Shown: piece by piece, positions 36,345 through 48,000 of the stretch
Layout of the letters: every line of letters starts with the position of its first letter
Numbering within the stretch: position 1 is the stretch's first letter
Assembly (NCBI GenBank): GCA_027625915.1
Contig: JANTQA010000023.1
Span: 18,104,001-18,168,000, forward strand
Length of the DNA stretch: 64,000 nucleotides
Origin: Anaeramoeba flamelloides
Taxonomy: Eukaryota > Metamonada > Anaeramoebidae
Reading direction: 5' to 3'
Notes under the pieces: generated by a model
Told to the model about the DNA's origin: nothing
Database searches by the model: none
The model's input: the letters and a program-made list of their open reading frames with translations, nothing else
Made by a program: the position numbers and the translations under genes

Positions 36345-36585
36345 AAGCTAAATTTCAAAAAATAGACCAAAATTTTTCATCAGAAAAAAATTGTTTTAAT
36401 TGTTTTTTTTTTTTTTGAATAATAATGTATTTTACTAAAGTGTTTCGAGATAAAAACCAACATAGGTTAATAAATAAAAATATAGTGTAATCATTTTATT
36501 TTTTAAAAGACAAATGTAAAAAGAAAAAAATAATAATAAAAAAGTTTGCAAAAATTTTGAAATTTTGGTTTACTTATTTTTTACG
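36345..36585 (+). mobile_element. MITE-like repeat, family Q, copy 2
   Basis: Aligns with 42288-42530 in the same direction and with 12076-12325 inverted; landmarks GAATAATAATGTATTTTACT and GTTTGCAAAAATTTTGAAAT. Non-coding, within the putative intron. Confidence 0.65.
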
Positions 36586-37379
36586 GATTTAAATATCTTT
36601 TTATTAAGTAGAATGGTTAAAAAAGAAAAGGACAGAGTTGCTAATTAACAATACTCGAAGAGTGAAACCAACAGTATTTGTTAACTTGAATATAAAAAAA
36701 ACAAAAAAGAAAAAGTAAAAGGATCTGAAAAATGAGAAAATCTTATTATTTTCCAATTAATAAAATAAAATTTTTATTTCAAGCCCCAAAATATCTTTCA
36801 TAATTAAACTCTGTTTCCGTCAAATGGTCAACATTTTTTTCAAATATCAATTATTTTATATAATTGACCTTTGAAGAAAAAATAAGAAATAAACAGAATA
36901 ATACACATCAAAGAATTGTTGATACCACCTTAAAGAAAAGTAAATTATCAATAAATTTTCAAAAAAATTGAAAAACTCAAATTCTTAGTACCCCGACCTA
37001 TTGAGAAAAACAAAACTGTTCGTTTTGATCTTCTATTGGTATTTGGATAATAAATCGGAAACAATTTTCACTTCATTTTCCATACTTTTATTTTAGAAAC
37101 CAAGTCCCCAAACCAAGTTTGTTGGTATTTGTAGTCTCTATTTGAAAAAGGAAATGAAAATGAATTGAAAATTTTTCACATTTATTATTCAAATATCAGG
37201 ATCAAAGATCGAATAGAATTCCAATAGAAATCAAATATGATTTCTCAACAATCACTTCCATGGTTTCAATAACCTTAGAATAAAACATTTTAACCAAGTG
37301 ACTATTGATCTTGCAATAAAAAAAATTTTTGCAACTGAATGAAGTTTTAAAAAAAAAATCGAAAAAAAAAAAAACAAAA

Positions 37380-37500
37380 ATGTGAAAAAATGATTTCAAT
37401 CTTGAAAATTTCCAAAATAAAATTTTTCTTCTAATATCTATGCAATCCCTTTAAACACATGTATTTTGCCCATTAAAACTGGGCCCCTTTGACTGAAAAA
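37380..37500 (+). repeat. Dispersed repeat with a GGGCCC-bearing conserved block, copy 1
   Basis: Bases 37474-37500 are identical to 55703-55729 and include ACTGGGCCCCTTTGACTGAA. Looser similarity runs upstream through TTAAACAC and an A-rich tract. No ends could be defined. Confidence 0.6.
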
Positions 37501-38026
37501 TAGTTTATTAATCGAAAAAATATAAAGATCTTCAAAAAATCAAATAAGAAAATTTTTATTTCAAGTTTTTAAAATCTTTTTGCCTACCTTATTTGAAGAA
37601 AAGCAGAAAGAACACGACAAAACCAATTATAAACGATCTTTCTTAAGATTTATTTAAGCTTCCTTTTTGAACTTTTGAAATAAAAGTTTAATTAATATAA
37701 TTTGATTTTTACAGTAAAAATAAAAAGTTCAAAACTTAGGGATTGAATCTAGACAAAATTTTTTTTTTGATGTTGTATTTAAAATATTGTCAAAACTATT
37801 CCATCTTTTACAATTTGCAAGTAAATTTTGACCGAAAAAATACATTACGGATTTAGATCAAAAACCTGATAGCCATTATTTGTTTTTTAAATAGATCAAT
37901 AATGCAAACCAATTTTCAAAATAATTTTAAAAATTTATGTAAAAACAACAACAAATTATAAATACTAATTCTTGCTTTCACTTTTTTTAAATAATTATAT
38001 TTCTAAAAACTAATTTATTTATTTAG

Positions 38027-38860
38027 TTTCCAATTAATAGATCAGTAAAACTCACCAAAAGTTCTATAAAATCTTTTAAAATAAGAAACACATTTGGAAT
38101 AATCAATATAAGATCAAAAAAAAGAATTAATGATCTTTATGAAAATATTAATTACTTAATTACCAATAATATGAAACGATTGTCATTGGATACCCAAACA
38201 ATGCCAAGAATTAAAACAAATAATTATGCCTTACCAAACAAAAAAACAGGAATGCATTACCAGAAGCAAGGTTCTTTTTCTGTTCCTCGCCCCCGCCCCC
38301 GCCAACGCCAACGTTCACGTTTTGATACAGATATTGAAGATGGTGTCGAAGTTAAAGTAGGGAATTTACCTTTCCCGAAAATCGTTAGTTTAACACCTAC
38401 AAATAGGACTAAGTTATCAGAAGAATTTCCTTTTAAAAGAAGAAGAAATACAAACAAGATGAAAAGCGAGAAAAAAAAAAGATTTTATTCTGATTTAATT
38501 TCAAAAACAAATCAAAAAATAACAAAAAAATCAATTCAAAAAAAAGATAAATTTTTAAGAATAAATAAAAATAATATCAAGACTTATTCGAAAAAAAAGA
38601 AGATCATCCAAAGCCCTCCCAATAGATATTCTAATAATTCCCTTCTTTTTAGTCAGAGCCCATATTTTAAGCAAAAAATAATCTTTCCATCATCTTATAC
38701 CACAACAACAAATAAAGATTTACATTCAATATTTTTTCCCCCTTCATTTTCAATAACGAAATTTAGTGGGATAAAAAATTTGGGAAACACTTGCTATATG
38801 AACTCAATTTTACAACTTCTAATTAGATTGGATATATTTGTGAAAGATCTAATGCAATTT
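38027..38860 (+). CDS. USP37-like deubiquitinase, exon 2 (end of PH-like domain, linker, catalytic Cys box)
   Basis: Starts after TTTATTTAG in phase 0 (FPINRSVKLTKSS...RSKKRINDLYENINYLI), continues through a basic linker with a Pro/Arg stretch (about 38285-38320) and ends with the Cys box FSGIKNLGNTCYMNSILQLL, the catalytic Cys at 38792-38794, about residue 311 of the joined protein. The donor GTAATT follows VKDLMQF in phase 0. Read without splicing it stops within a few codons (38885), so the intron is needed to reach the rest of the protease. An internal ATG at 38171 could be an alternative start if exon 1 is wrong. Confidence 0.85.
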
Positions 38861-40313
38861 GTAATTATTTCTTTTTGTTCTTTTTAATTTTTTTTTTTTC
38901 TTATCTTTAACAACATAAATTATTATTTTGCTTTTTTTATGGAGTTAAATAATTTACATTTTGATGTACTAAGAAGTTATTACAGTGTATTTTATTTATT
39001 TATTTTTCAAGAAAATAATTAATATAAGGTATTTTCAAAAAAGAATGGCAATTTTTTTTTGATTTCAAATAATATCTCTTCTTTTGTAGTATTCTTGAAC
39101 ACAAATTGACGATACCAAATTAAGTTTAATATTAATACTAATTGAATCAGCACATAATGACTAAGGTATTTATTTCAAAATATTTTTATTAAAATATTTC
39201 CAAAAAATGGAAAAAAAAAAAGTACTTTTTTTGGGTGAAAACAGTGTAAGAACAATTTCAATAAAAAACTGGAAATATGGAAAGGGTAAAAAGTATTTTT
39301 TAAACAATAAAATCTATCTATAAGTTTTTGGATTCTCTTCTGAAATTCTATCTAGATTAAACCCCCTTAGGAAATATTTTTGATCAAAATACAAAAAAAT
39401 ACTCTAACCAATTTTCAACCCTAAAAAATATCTGATAAAATTGAGATCAGAAACTTTGATATCTTTTTTTAAAGTAACAACAAATAAAAAAATTGGATTA
39501 TTGTTAAGAATCTATCTATGGCGAAGTATACTTTTGAATATATGAATGTTTATATTAGAATTAAGTTTAAAAGAAATTGGCCGCACTTTTTTGGAAATAG
39601 TTTATTGAATCAAAAATGCAAAAATATGTTATTTTTGAGCACGTAATTTTTTAAAACGACTATATTATAAAAACCATTTCAAAAATTGTGACTCATCTGA
39701 AATAATAAATTGAAAAAAAAATATATCCTTTAGTATTCAAGAAAAATAAATAATTAAATCTGATTTGTAATTCACTTTTAATTCATTCTAAATATATAAA
39801 AACCTGATATTTTAAAAATTAAAAAAAATAAAACCAAAAACTTAAAAAAAGTGAGTCGCAATTTTTGAAATGAGCATTTCGAATTTTTTATTACTTAACT
39901 TTAACTGAAAAAAAGTTAACAAGAAGATTTTTTGCTAATAATTAAATTCATTTTAAAAGACATTACATAGTCTTAATTTTGTTAGTGATTATTTGTCTTT
40001 TCAAAGATCTTTTTTTTTTTCAACTGATCTTTTACAAAAAAAAAAAAGAAAAAGAAAATAATTTGAAAAACGCAATAAAAAAAAAGTAAAAAATAAAAAA
40101 GAAAAACGAAAAAAAGAAAAAGAAAAATAATGAAAAAAAAAAAAACAAGAAAAAGAAAAAAAAAAAAAAAAACAAAAAAAAAACAAAAAAAAAACCTATT
40201 TGTGAAACAATAAAAAAAATAATTGAAATCATCTTAAAAATAGTATAACCCATCATTAACTTAATTTTTGATTAACTTATATATTTAATAATTTTCTAAT
40301 AAATTCCATTCAG
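38861..40313. other. Intron 2 of the USP37-like gene, with a family T repeat
   Basis: Runs from GTAATT to CATTCAG, 1453 bp. It contains repeat copy 39663-40030 and a pure A/K-tract region (about 40030-40200). No coding. Confidence 0.75.
39663..40030 (+). mobile_element. Inverted-repeat element family T, copy 1, plus shared flank
   Basis: CATTTCAAAAATTGTGACTC at about 39670 is matched by GTGAGTCGCAATTTTTGAAA near 39850, giving a ~205-bp element. Similarity to 49151-49512 continues about 160 bp past the right terminal repeat, so the shared unit is larger than the simple MITE. Non-coding. Confidence 0.75.
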
Positions 40314-41789
40314 AAATCTACCGAATTGCCACCAACATCCCTCTACCAAAATCTATTAAATGTACTTGAACAATCAGAATCTGGATTCAAAACAATAGAT
40401 ATTTCAACCATGAGGAAAGATATTATGAAATTGCAATATTTTATGAGATTTCAAAATTATAACCAACAGGACGCTCTTGAATTTTTGGAAAATATTTTTA
40501 ATCAACTACAATTCGAATTATTTAAATATTACAAAAAGACTAAAAATAATATTATAAATTTGAACAACAACAATAATGATAATGGCAATCAGGATAATAA
40601 CAGTAATAAAAAAAAGAACAAAAAGAATAAAAACAAAAAGAAGACTAAAACTGGCAATAAAGATAAAGATGTTGTTTTTTCGTTTAAAGATTTTCAAAAT
40701 TCATGCCCAATTTCAAAAAATTTTGACTTTCTTGTAAGCGTTAATTTTATTTGTGAAGGGTGTGGTTCAAAATCCCAAAAAGTAGAAATTTTTCGAACAC
40801 TTTCACTCAAATTTAACAAAACTACATATGGAAATTTTGAATCCAATTCAAATGATGTATTAAAAAACAAAACAAAAACTCAAATAACACCTTTAAATGA
40901 ATTGCTGGATTCCTTTTTTCAAGACAATGAGATAATAACAAAAAAATGTTCTGATTGTGGTGCAAATTTTGCCAAAAGATTTTTAAAAATTATTAAACTA
41001 CCTCGATTTTTATTATTACATATCCAAAGAGTGGGTATAAAAAAGGATAAAAAACCAAAAGAAAAGAAAAATAAAAATTCCAACAAAAATTGTGTTCTTA
41101 ATAATAATAACGAAATTGATGTTAATTCTGATGGTGGAGGAGAAGCAGAAGAAGAAGAAGAGCACTTTTCCTTCTTTAAAATTCCAAATTTAGTATTATT
41201 TCCTGATAAATTAAATTTAAATGAATATTGTTTACCAAATTACACAAAAAATTGTCATACACCATTACCAAACATATTATCTCTTAAACAAACGAAAAAC
41301 AAATTAAATTCCAATTTTCAAGATGATAATAATAATCACAAAGCAGAGGGAGACGAAGAATTAAGTAAAGTGCTAGAATTGAGTAAAAAGGAGTTCGAAG
41401 AGAGCGATCTTCAAAAAGCACTAAAAATGAGTTTAATTGAACACAAAAAGCGTCAAGAACTATCAAATATAGATAAAAATGGAAAGGGTAATCAACTTGA
41501 AAAAGAACCATTTAAAATTAATATTAATCAAGATGTCTTTTCTCAAAAATTAAATGAAGAACTAAACTCAAAATATGTTCTATGTTCGGTTGTTATACAC
41601 ACTTCATATAAAAACACAGCAAAATTTGGTCACTATTTCACCTATATTTCAGAAAATGGCAAAAAATGGAAAAGTTTTAATGATTCAATTGTCAAAGATA
41701 TTACAAAAAATCATGTTTTTGAAAATAAATCTACCCAAAAGAATTGTTATTTACTCTGCTATATTAATAAATCTTGCATCAAGAAATAA
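40314..41789 (+). CDS. USP37-like deubiquitinase, exon 3 (rest of catalytic domain with UIM insert)
   Basis: Enters in phase 0 after CATTCAG (KSTELPPTSLYQNLL). Contains YNQQDALEFLENIFNQL, CPISKNFDFLVSVNFICEGC, a second CxxC (KKCSDCGANF), LPRFLLLHIQRVGIKK, an insert with two ubiquitin-interacting motifs (EELSKVLELSKKEFEES and SDLQKALKMSLIEHKK, about 41345-41450), then the His box (FGHYFTYI, His at 41631-41633, about residue 773) and WKSFNDSIVKDI. It ends in TAA at 41789. UIMs inside the USP fold are a feature of USP37 and its relatives, which trim ubiquitin chains in the nucleus and cell cycle. Joined exons give 2475 nt, 824 residues, close to this family's size. Low-complexity N/K stretches interrupt it near 40550-40660. 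The function is inferred from the family. Confidence 0.92.
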   Translation, partial: KSTELPPTSLYQNLLNVLEQSESGFKTIDISTMRKDIMKLQYFMRFQNYNQQDALEFLENIFNQLQFELFKYYKKTKNNIINLNNNNNDNGNQDNNSNKKKNKKNKNKKKTKTGNKDKDVVFSFKDFQNSCPISKNFDFLVSVNFICEGCGSKSQKVEIFRTLSLKFNKTTYGNFESNSNDVLKNKTKTQITPLNELLDSFFQDNEIITKKCSDCGANFAKRFLKIIKLPRFLLLHIQRVGIKKDKKPKEKKNKNSNKNCVLNNNNEIDVNSDGGGEAEEEEEHFSFFKIPNLVLFPDKLNLNEYCLPNYTKNCHTPLPNILSLKQTKNKLNSNFQDDNNNHKAEGDEELSKVLELSKKEFEESDLQKALKMSLIEHKKRQELSNIDKNGKGNQLEKEPFKININQDVFSQKLNEELNSKYVLCSVVIHTSYKNTAKFGHYFTYISENGKKWKSFNDSIVKDITKNHVFENKSTQKNCYLLCYINKSCIKK

Positions 41790-42287
41790 TCATATTCAAA
41801 ATTTCCATTTATTAGTTCAGATTATGAGAAAATATTTTTTTAAAACAAAACCCAAGATCATTTAATTTATTGTTTTTGACAACTATTAAAAATTAATTTT
41901 TTTTTTTAATAGAGAATTTGAATATTTATTTTTTCCAAAATAACATTTATACGTTTCCAAAAAAGTTTGATAACCTTTGAAAACTATTATTGGAAACAAT
42001 TTTTATCAAAATAAACTTTCAAATAGTTTTATTTGCAAAAAAATTATTACTTAATTTTTTTATTTATTTTTTCGATTTTCTTTTTTTCGATTTTTTTTTT
42101 TTGCAAACCCGAGTTCAGAAGAAGTAAAATTAGCCAATAATGTATTAATTTTATTTTATTAAGATATTTTTAATTAATAACTTCAATCACTTATCTTTTT
42201 GTTTGTCCAAAATAACAATCTGAATTTTTAGAACGTGTTCAATCTAGTGAGAAGTGGTTACCTCTGGAATAAATAATGAACTAAGCT
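41790..42287. other. 3' flank of the USP37-like gene
   Basis: A/T-rich with several poly-T runs. No gene or repeat recognised. Confidence 0.5.
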
Positions 42288-42530
42288 TAATTTCAAAAAT
42301 TCGGGGAGATTTTTCATTAGTAAAAAAATTTGTTTAATTGTTTTTTATTTTATTTTTTTGAATAATAATGTATTTTAATAAAGTGTTTAGAGATAATAAT
42401 CAATATAGATTAATAAATAAAAATCTAGTGTAATACTTTTATTTTTTAAAATAAAGATGAAAAAAGAAAATAATAATAATAATCAAGTTTGCCACTAATT
42501 TTGAAATTTTACTTTTATTGAAACTATGTT
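42288..42530 (+). mobile_element. MITE-like repeat, family Q, copy 3
   Basis: Closest to the copy at 36345; landmarks GAATAATAATGTATTTTAAT and AATTTTGAAATTTTAC. Non-coding. Confidence 0.65.
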
Positions 42531-42612
42531 TCTTCTAATTTATTAAAGTTTAGACTTTAATATATTTCGAATCATTATTTGTTAGAATTAAATCGACTGA
42601 ATTTCGTAACTA

Positions 42613-43144
42613 GACTAAATTCCAAAAATTTGGATACAGTTTAGACAGTTGAAAGTATAACAATATTCTGGACTTTACATTCAATTTGAAAATAATTTTG
42701 ATTTTAAAAACTATTTAATTTTTTGTCTTTTTTGTTTTTTACTTTCATATCCTTTTTTCTGTTACGTAATCAGTTTCCTTAGATCTCGAAGATTTTTTTT
42801 CGATGGTTGATAGAAGGTTAGTGTTGAGTTTATCAAATAGAAAAATCATGAACAATTCGTTGATGGTATCTAATCTTTTGATCGATCAACAATTGTTTGT
42901 GAAATTTCGACAAATTTTACTAATACATTTTTTTTTCAGCTCGTTTGATAATTTTGGACACACACTGATTTTTTTTTATTTGTTTTATATTTTTTTCTTC
43001 TATTTGGATGAAAATGGTTACTTAAAAAAAACATTGATATTTGGTAACTTAAATGTGTTTTTATATTAGGTTTGGAACAATATAATAAATTTTGTTTTTT
43101 TTATCCGATTTTTTATTTTGGGTTTGTTTAAATTTTTGGAATGG
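42613..43144 (+). mobile_element. Non-autonomous inverted-repeat element, family R, copy B
   Basis: Left end TTCCAAAAATTTGGATACAG, right end the reverse complement of a similar sequence near 43130. Internal landmarks shared with copy A are GATGGTTGATAGAAGGTTA (42800) and GATCGATCAACAATT (42880). The open frame at 42803-43069 is not conserved in copy A and is rejected as a gene. Confidence 0.65.
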
Positions 43145-43390
43145 TTTTTGTTTTTTTTTTACTATTAATAATTAGAAAATTAAGATCTAGCGATTAGATT
43201 TTTTATTTTTGTTAATCTATTTCTGTATTGAATAAAGATGAATTTCTGAAATATAAATATATTTTATAAAGTTTAAATATGTATTTCCCATAGATCCCCA
43301 GATTGGCCTAAATACTGTCGGGTTTGAAATAAAAGATATAAAATGGTATAGGTTTGTTAATAAATATATTTTATTTTTTAACTTTATTGT

Positions 43391-43793
43391 TTGATTGAAA
43401 AAAAGTGTAACTGAGAAAAAAAAAAAACAAGGTTTTTGATTGTGAAATCTTACTGAATATGAAAAAGTCAAATAAACTAAAAGCAGAAACTAATTATCAC
43501 AAAAGAATAATTCATTAAATTATTTACAACCACTTCAACAAACTAAAAATGTACTTGATTATCGAAATTGTATGAGTTGTTTTGGAGATCTCAAAATAAG
43601 TAAATTTTTTCAACAGATTTTTAATGATAAATCAATCAAAGAAAGGCTCTATACCAAAATATAGTCTTAAAACTGTTATTACGCTGAGCCCTCAATTTTA
43701 TTTTTAATCATTTATTTTTTCTTTTAGTTTATTTGACTTTTTATCTTCAGTGAGGTATCCAATTAAAAATCATGTTGATATTTTTCCATCAAA
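43391..43793 (+). mobile_element. Inverted-repeat element, family P, copy 1
   Basis: Arms GATTGAAAAAAAGTGTAACT...TTTTGATTGTGAAATCTTAC and their imperfect reverse complement at 43725-43793. The interior (GTTTTGGAGATCTCAAAA, GATAAATCAATCAAAGAAAG) aligns with the copy at 56305 in the same direction. Non-coding. Confidence 0.7.
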
Positions 43794-45493
43794 TGTTTAG
43801 TTCAGATGTTAATTAAATTAAAAAAGACAAATAGTTCAAAGATAAAGTAATTATATCTATTATATGTTTTTTGGTCTAGTAAAAAAATCATAATTGTTTA
43901 TTTTAATAATATTATTAAACATTTTTATTTTTTTTTTTAATTTTCATAATTATAAATTTTATTACAATATTATTAATATTGAAAACTCTGTACATTGGTT
44001 TATTAAGAATAACTCTAAAATAATTTTGTTAATTTTATGAAAAATAAAATAAATAAAACAAAGGTAGGCATAGGGGTAAAATTTTCATTTTTTTTTTTTT
44101 TTTTTTTTTTCAGACTATATTCTAATAAAAATTGAGACCGAGAAAAACTTAATTTATTTATTTGTGTCAAAAGGAAAAGTTAATATGAATTTCTTTCCAA
44201 AACTTCAATTCAGTAAAAGAAAATAATTGAAAAAACAAAAAAAAATATTTCAACATTGTTCATAATTTCTTTAAATAAATTGGAATTTAATCAATAAAAA
44301 ATTCTTTACTAGATTAAATAATCTAGTCTAAACTTTAAAAATAAAATAAATATTAACTTTTAAATTTATTCAAAAATACGAAAATAACCCTTGAAACCAA
44401 AAAAAAAAATATTTTTTTTGATAGTAAATTGGAATCTATTAGTTCCACAACACATATTCTATTAATTTATTAAAATAATTTAATTCAATAAAATAAAATA
44501 TTATTGATTTTAAAAATACATGAATATGTTTTGATTAAAAACTAAATTAAGTCTAATATACTTTTATTGTTCGTTCCATGAATTGTAAGACACAAATTTT
44601 TCACATAAAAAATCTTTCTTTAACAGATTCTTAGTTTTCAACATTTGACCTTTAAAAATAAACAGGAAAATTTTAAAGAAGATATTTTCATTTTGTTATT
44701 TATAACTTTTTGCAGGTATACAGTTGAAACATAATGTCTCTATTTTGAAAGTTTTTTTGATAAAAATTCATTTTTCGAAGAAACTACTTTGGCTATATTC
44801 CATGTGAGGTGCGATATAGATTTCCAATTAAGAACAGGTATTTTGAGTGAATACCGTTAGATTTGTTTAAAGAATAACTGTTCCTGAACCTTTTTTAAAT
44901 TTAAGTTTTAATAAAAAATCTAAAAATAGATACATCACCTTTACAGCTGTGTATGTGAAACTAAGAGCACTAAAATATATTTTACAAAACATCATGGATT
45001 TAATTTTCAGTAAGTTTTTGTGTTGGGTTTAATCTCTTTGCTGGATTTTTTTAGGTTTGTATTTTCTCATTATGGAAAAAAATTGTGATGAAAATTTTCG
45101 AGTGTAAAAATTCGTTGTTTTTCTTTTTTTTTTCGATTGAAAGGACAACAATAGTCAACAATTGAAAATAAAATGAATAATTATATTTTTTGCAATTGTA
45201 AAAGATTTTTAATTCAAGCAAAAAAAAATAGCAAACACAATAAAAAAATTTGAAAATTGATATTTATTCTAAATGATTTAATTAATGAGTTCCTTGGAGC
45301 ATTTTGTTCATTTGACAAAAATCAATTGTAAAAGCAGTTGATCAAAAAACAACATTTCAATAATAAATTGAAAAATTTGTGTTTCTTAATGCTTTTTTGT
45401 TCTTCTTGTTTTTGAAAAATGAAATGCTTCAAAGTAAATTCAAAAAAGATAAAAATTCTGGAGATAGCATAAGTGCTGAAATTTGAATATAAT
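43794..45493. other. A/T-rich intergenic DNA
   Basis: No coding frame or repeat that I can support; a poly-T run at about 44093-44110. The last few hundred bases are the 3' flank of the eL43 gene. Confidence 0.6.
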
Positions 45494-46224
45494 TTAATTT
45501 TCACGAACTTCTCTAAGACGTCTTATAGTTGATCTGGCTGTAACAGCGGAAGGGGTGCTATTTAAATCGTGAGCGCGTTGATAAATAGTCATATAAATCA
45601 TAAAAATAATAAGAAAACAAAATCTTTTTTTAGATGGTTTGTTGATGAAAGATCCTCTGTTTCTGTACAAACAAAGAATAAAATAAAAAGAAAAAATACA
45701 AATGTATCCGAAAAGAGATTAAAAAACTTTTACCTTAAGGTGTATGCTCCACCAGCCATTGTATGTTTACATTTGGTGCAATGCCAAATTCCCCATGAAG
45801 TTCTTTTTACAGCATCCTTTGAGTTTATTTAGATTGGTAAGGAAATTATTTCGGAAGAGCAAGTTGTAAGTACAAAAACCAAAATTAAAAGTTTTTTGAA
45901 GAAAAAAAAGAAAAGAAAAAAAAAGAAAAAAAAAGATTACTTTTCCACAAAATGGACAAGTAAATCTTGAGTGTTGAGCAACTTCAATTTTTCTGATTTG
46001 TTTACGTCTATTTGTAAAAAGAATTAAGAACCATAAAATAAAACAAATTCAAAACAAAAAGGATGGTTTGTTAGTTGTGGTTGAAAGAAGATGGGAAGAT
46101 TATTGTTATGACAAATGAACAAAAAACCTAGGAAACAAAAACACAAAACAAAAGCTTACAAGGAAGCACCATAACGAGGACCGTATTTACCAGTAATACC
46201 GACTTTTTTTGTTCTTCTACCCAT
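45494..46224 (-). CDS. RPL37A: 60S ribosomal protein eL43 (L37a), four exons
   Basis: Structural zinc-ribbon protein of the large ribosomal subunit. Exons on the minus strand are 46160-46224, 45941-46007, 45734-45816 and 45494-45557, with donors GTAAGC, GTAATC and GTAAAA and acceptors AAATAG, TCAAAG and AAATAG. They join in phase to 279 nt, 92 residues, the usual family length. The protein reads [59 protein letters not shown] and [19 protein letters not shown]. The two CxxC pairs (CPFC and CTKC) bind zinc. The start codon is 217 bp from the divergent eL27 start, so the two may share a promoter. High confidence because all splice phases and the whole family alignment agree. Confidence 0.95.
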
Positions 46225-46441
46225 TTTTATAAAAAGAATTGAAATTATAAGATCAAGATTAAAAATAAAAATGAAATTATTGCCTTGATCAATTGCTCGA
46301 TCTTTAATCAAACAATAAAATTGTATTAAGTTATCTTCAGGTAGGCATTTTTTCAGTCAACTAAATATAAAAACAATCCATTTTTGTTTTTCGAAATTGA
46401 ATCAATCCTTTTTCATTTTTTTTCAATTTCTCTACTTTATC
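46225..46441. promoter_or_regulatory. Shared intergenic region between divergent eL43 and eL27
   Basis: 217 bp separate the two start codons on opposite strands. It must hold the 5' leaders and promoters of both genes. No consensus box can be named with confidence. Confidence 0.5.
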
Positions 46442-47088
46442 ATGAACATCTATAAAGAAAAAAAAGCTGTAATCCTTCTTAGAGGAAGATTTGCAGGAAG
46501 AAAAGCTGTTGTTATCCAAAACTGGGACGAAGCAAACCCAAAAGGATACAACTTCCCACATTGCCTTGTTGTAGGTATTGACCATTATCCAAAAAAGATC
46601 AATAGACAAATGAAAAAAAGACAAAAAGCAAGAAGATCTACAGTAAAGCCTTTTGTCAAGGTTGTTAACCAAGCTCACTTAATGCCAACAAGATACAACA
46701 TTAGCCTTAATGTCTCAAAAAAAAAGGCTAACCTTAAACTTTTTGGTGATGTTTCAACCAGAAGCGAAATGAAAAAAGAATTGAAAAAAGCCTTAACAAA
46801 AAAGTAAGCAAAAACTTTTTTTTTTTTTTCTTTTTCTTTTTCTTTTTTTTTTACTTTTCTGTTTATGTTTTCTCTTTAGGTTTAGCTTTTCCCTTTAACT
46901 TTTTATGATTCTTTTTAAAAACTTAAAATCTTTTTAATTGTTTCAAACTCAAACTTACGTTTTCTTTTCACTAAAATTTTCTTGATTTTTTTTTTTTTTT
47001 CTTTTTTTAACCTAATCTAACTCTTTATTGAATGAATAGATATTTAAATGGAAAAAATAAATGGCTTTTCACAAAATTAAGATTCTAA
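46442..47088 (+). CDS. RPL27: 60S ribosomal protein eL27, two exons
   Basis: Large-subunit ribosomal protein. Exon 1 (46442-46803) starts MNIYKEKKAVILLRGRFAGR and contains the KOW-type core RKAVVIQNWDEA, VVGIDHYPKKIN and AHLMPTRYNI. The frame seems to stop at 46807, but that stop is inside a donor, GTAAGC, identical to the one in eL43. An acceptor AATAG at 47038-47039 opens exon 2 (47040-47088), reading YLNGKNKWLFTKLRF and stop, the conserved C-terminus. Joined length is 411 nt, 136 residues, exactly the family norm. Without the second exon the protein would lack its last 15 residues. Intron of 236 bp, T-rich. Divergent from eL43. Confidence 0.95.
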
Positions 47089-48000
47089 ATCCAAACATTA
47101 TGAATGTTTACGTAATATTGGATCAAATTTTTTTTATTTTTATTTATTTTTTTCAAACAAAAAAAAAATAAAAAAAAACAAATTTTAATTTTAATAGATC
47201 GAAAACAATAAAGCTCCAAAATGATAACTTCTTTGTCTTTTTCTTTTTTTCAAATTACATCATTTCTTTTTTTTTGTGTTTACTTTTTGATTATTTTTTT
47301 TTTTTTTTGAATAATGGAAGGCTTTGTACTTTGATTTTTTTCTGTGATTTTGTATTGGACACAAAAGTGTAAACTCTAATTTATATAGCTTTTCAAGAAA
47401 TAATTTCTTACATTTAATTTTATTGAAGAATTTGAGACATAAATAAATAAAAACTATTCATAGGGAAACAAAGCAAAATTAAACACTTTTTTTTATTCCC
47501 TTATGAATTAATCTAATAAGAAATATACTTTTTACCCAACACATTTGCATTAATTCAAATCCAGAGATAACGAATTAGTTGCTAAAGAGATTAGGATGTA
47601 TCAAAAAACAAACACGTCAAATTTGTAAACTTGAAAACGGAGTATGAAAAAAGCACATTGAAAATTATGACTTAGCCAAAACTACTACTTTAATTAACCT
47701 TTCATCATTCGTAATTAAGTTTATTTACCTTATAACGAACATCCCACAACTTTGAATTCTTGAGGGTATTGTATTTATTGTTGTTAATAGTACCAACTTT
47801 TTTAATAGTCTCTAATCGAGAAAAAAAAATTCCTATTTTTGGGGTAAAAATTTTAAAATGAATCTTGTTTGAACGAAAACAAGTTTAATTCAACTTTGAG
47901 ATATCTACTTTGATAGATATTAATTATTAGTTTTGAAAATGTTGTACTATCCAATAAAACTGAAATAGAGAAAAAAAAAATACTAATGAGAAATATTGCT
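47089..48000. other. A/T-rich DNA downstream of eL27
   Basis: Likely includes the 3' untranslated region. No further gene seen. Confidence 0.5.

Larger units (their letters stand above)
34612..38026. other. Putative intron 1 of the USP37-like gene, with two MITEs
   Basis: GTACTT at the 5' end and TTTATTTAG at the 3' end. It contains a TTAA-flanked element (35297-35793), a family Q repeat (36345-36585) and the sequence shared with 55.7 kb (37474-37500). Open stretches inside (for example 34877-35134, 36044-36232) have no ATG or coding character. Confidence 0.5.

Noticed and set aside
40001-40256. Minus-strand poly-Phe frames
   Set aside because: Translation of poly-A tracts at the end of the USP37-like intron.
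42803-43069. 88-codon plus-strand open frame
   Set aside because: Lies inside family R element copy B and is not conserved in copies A or C.
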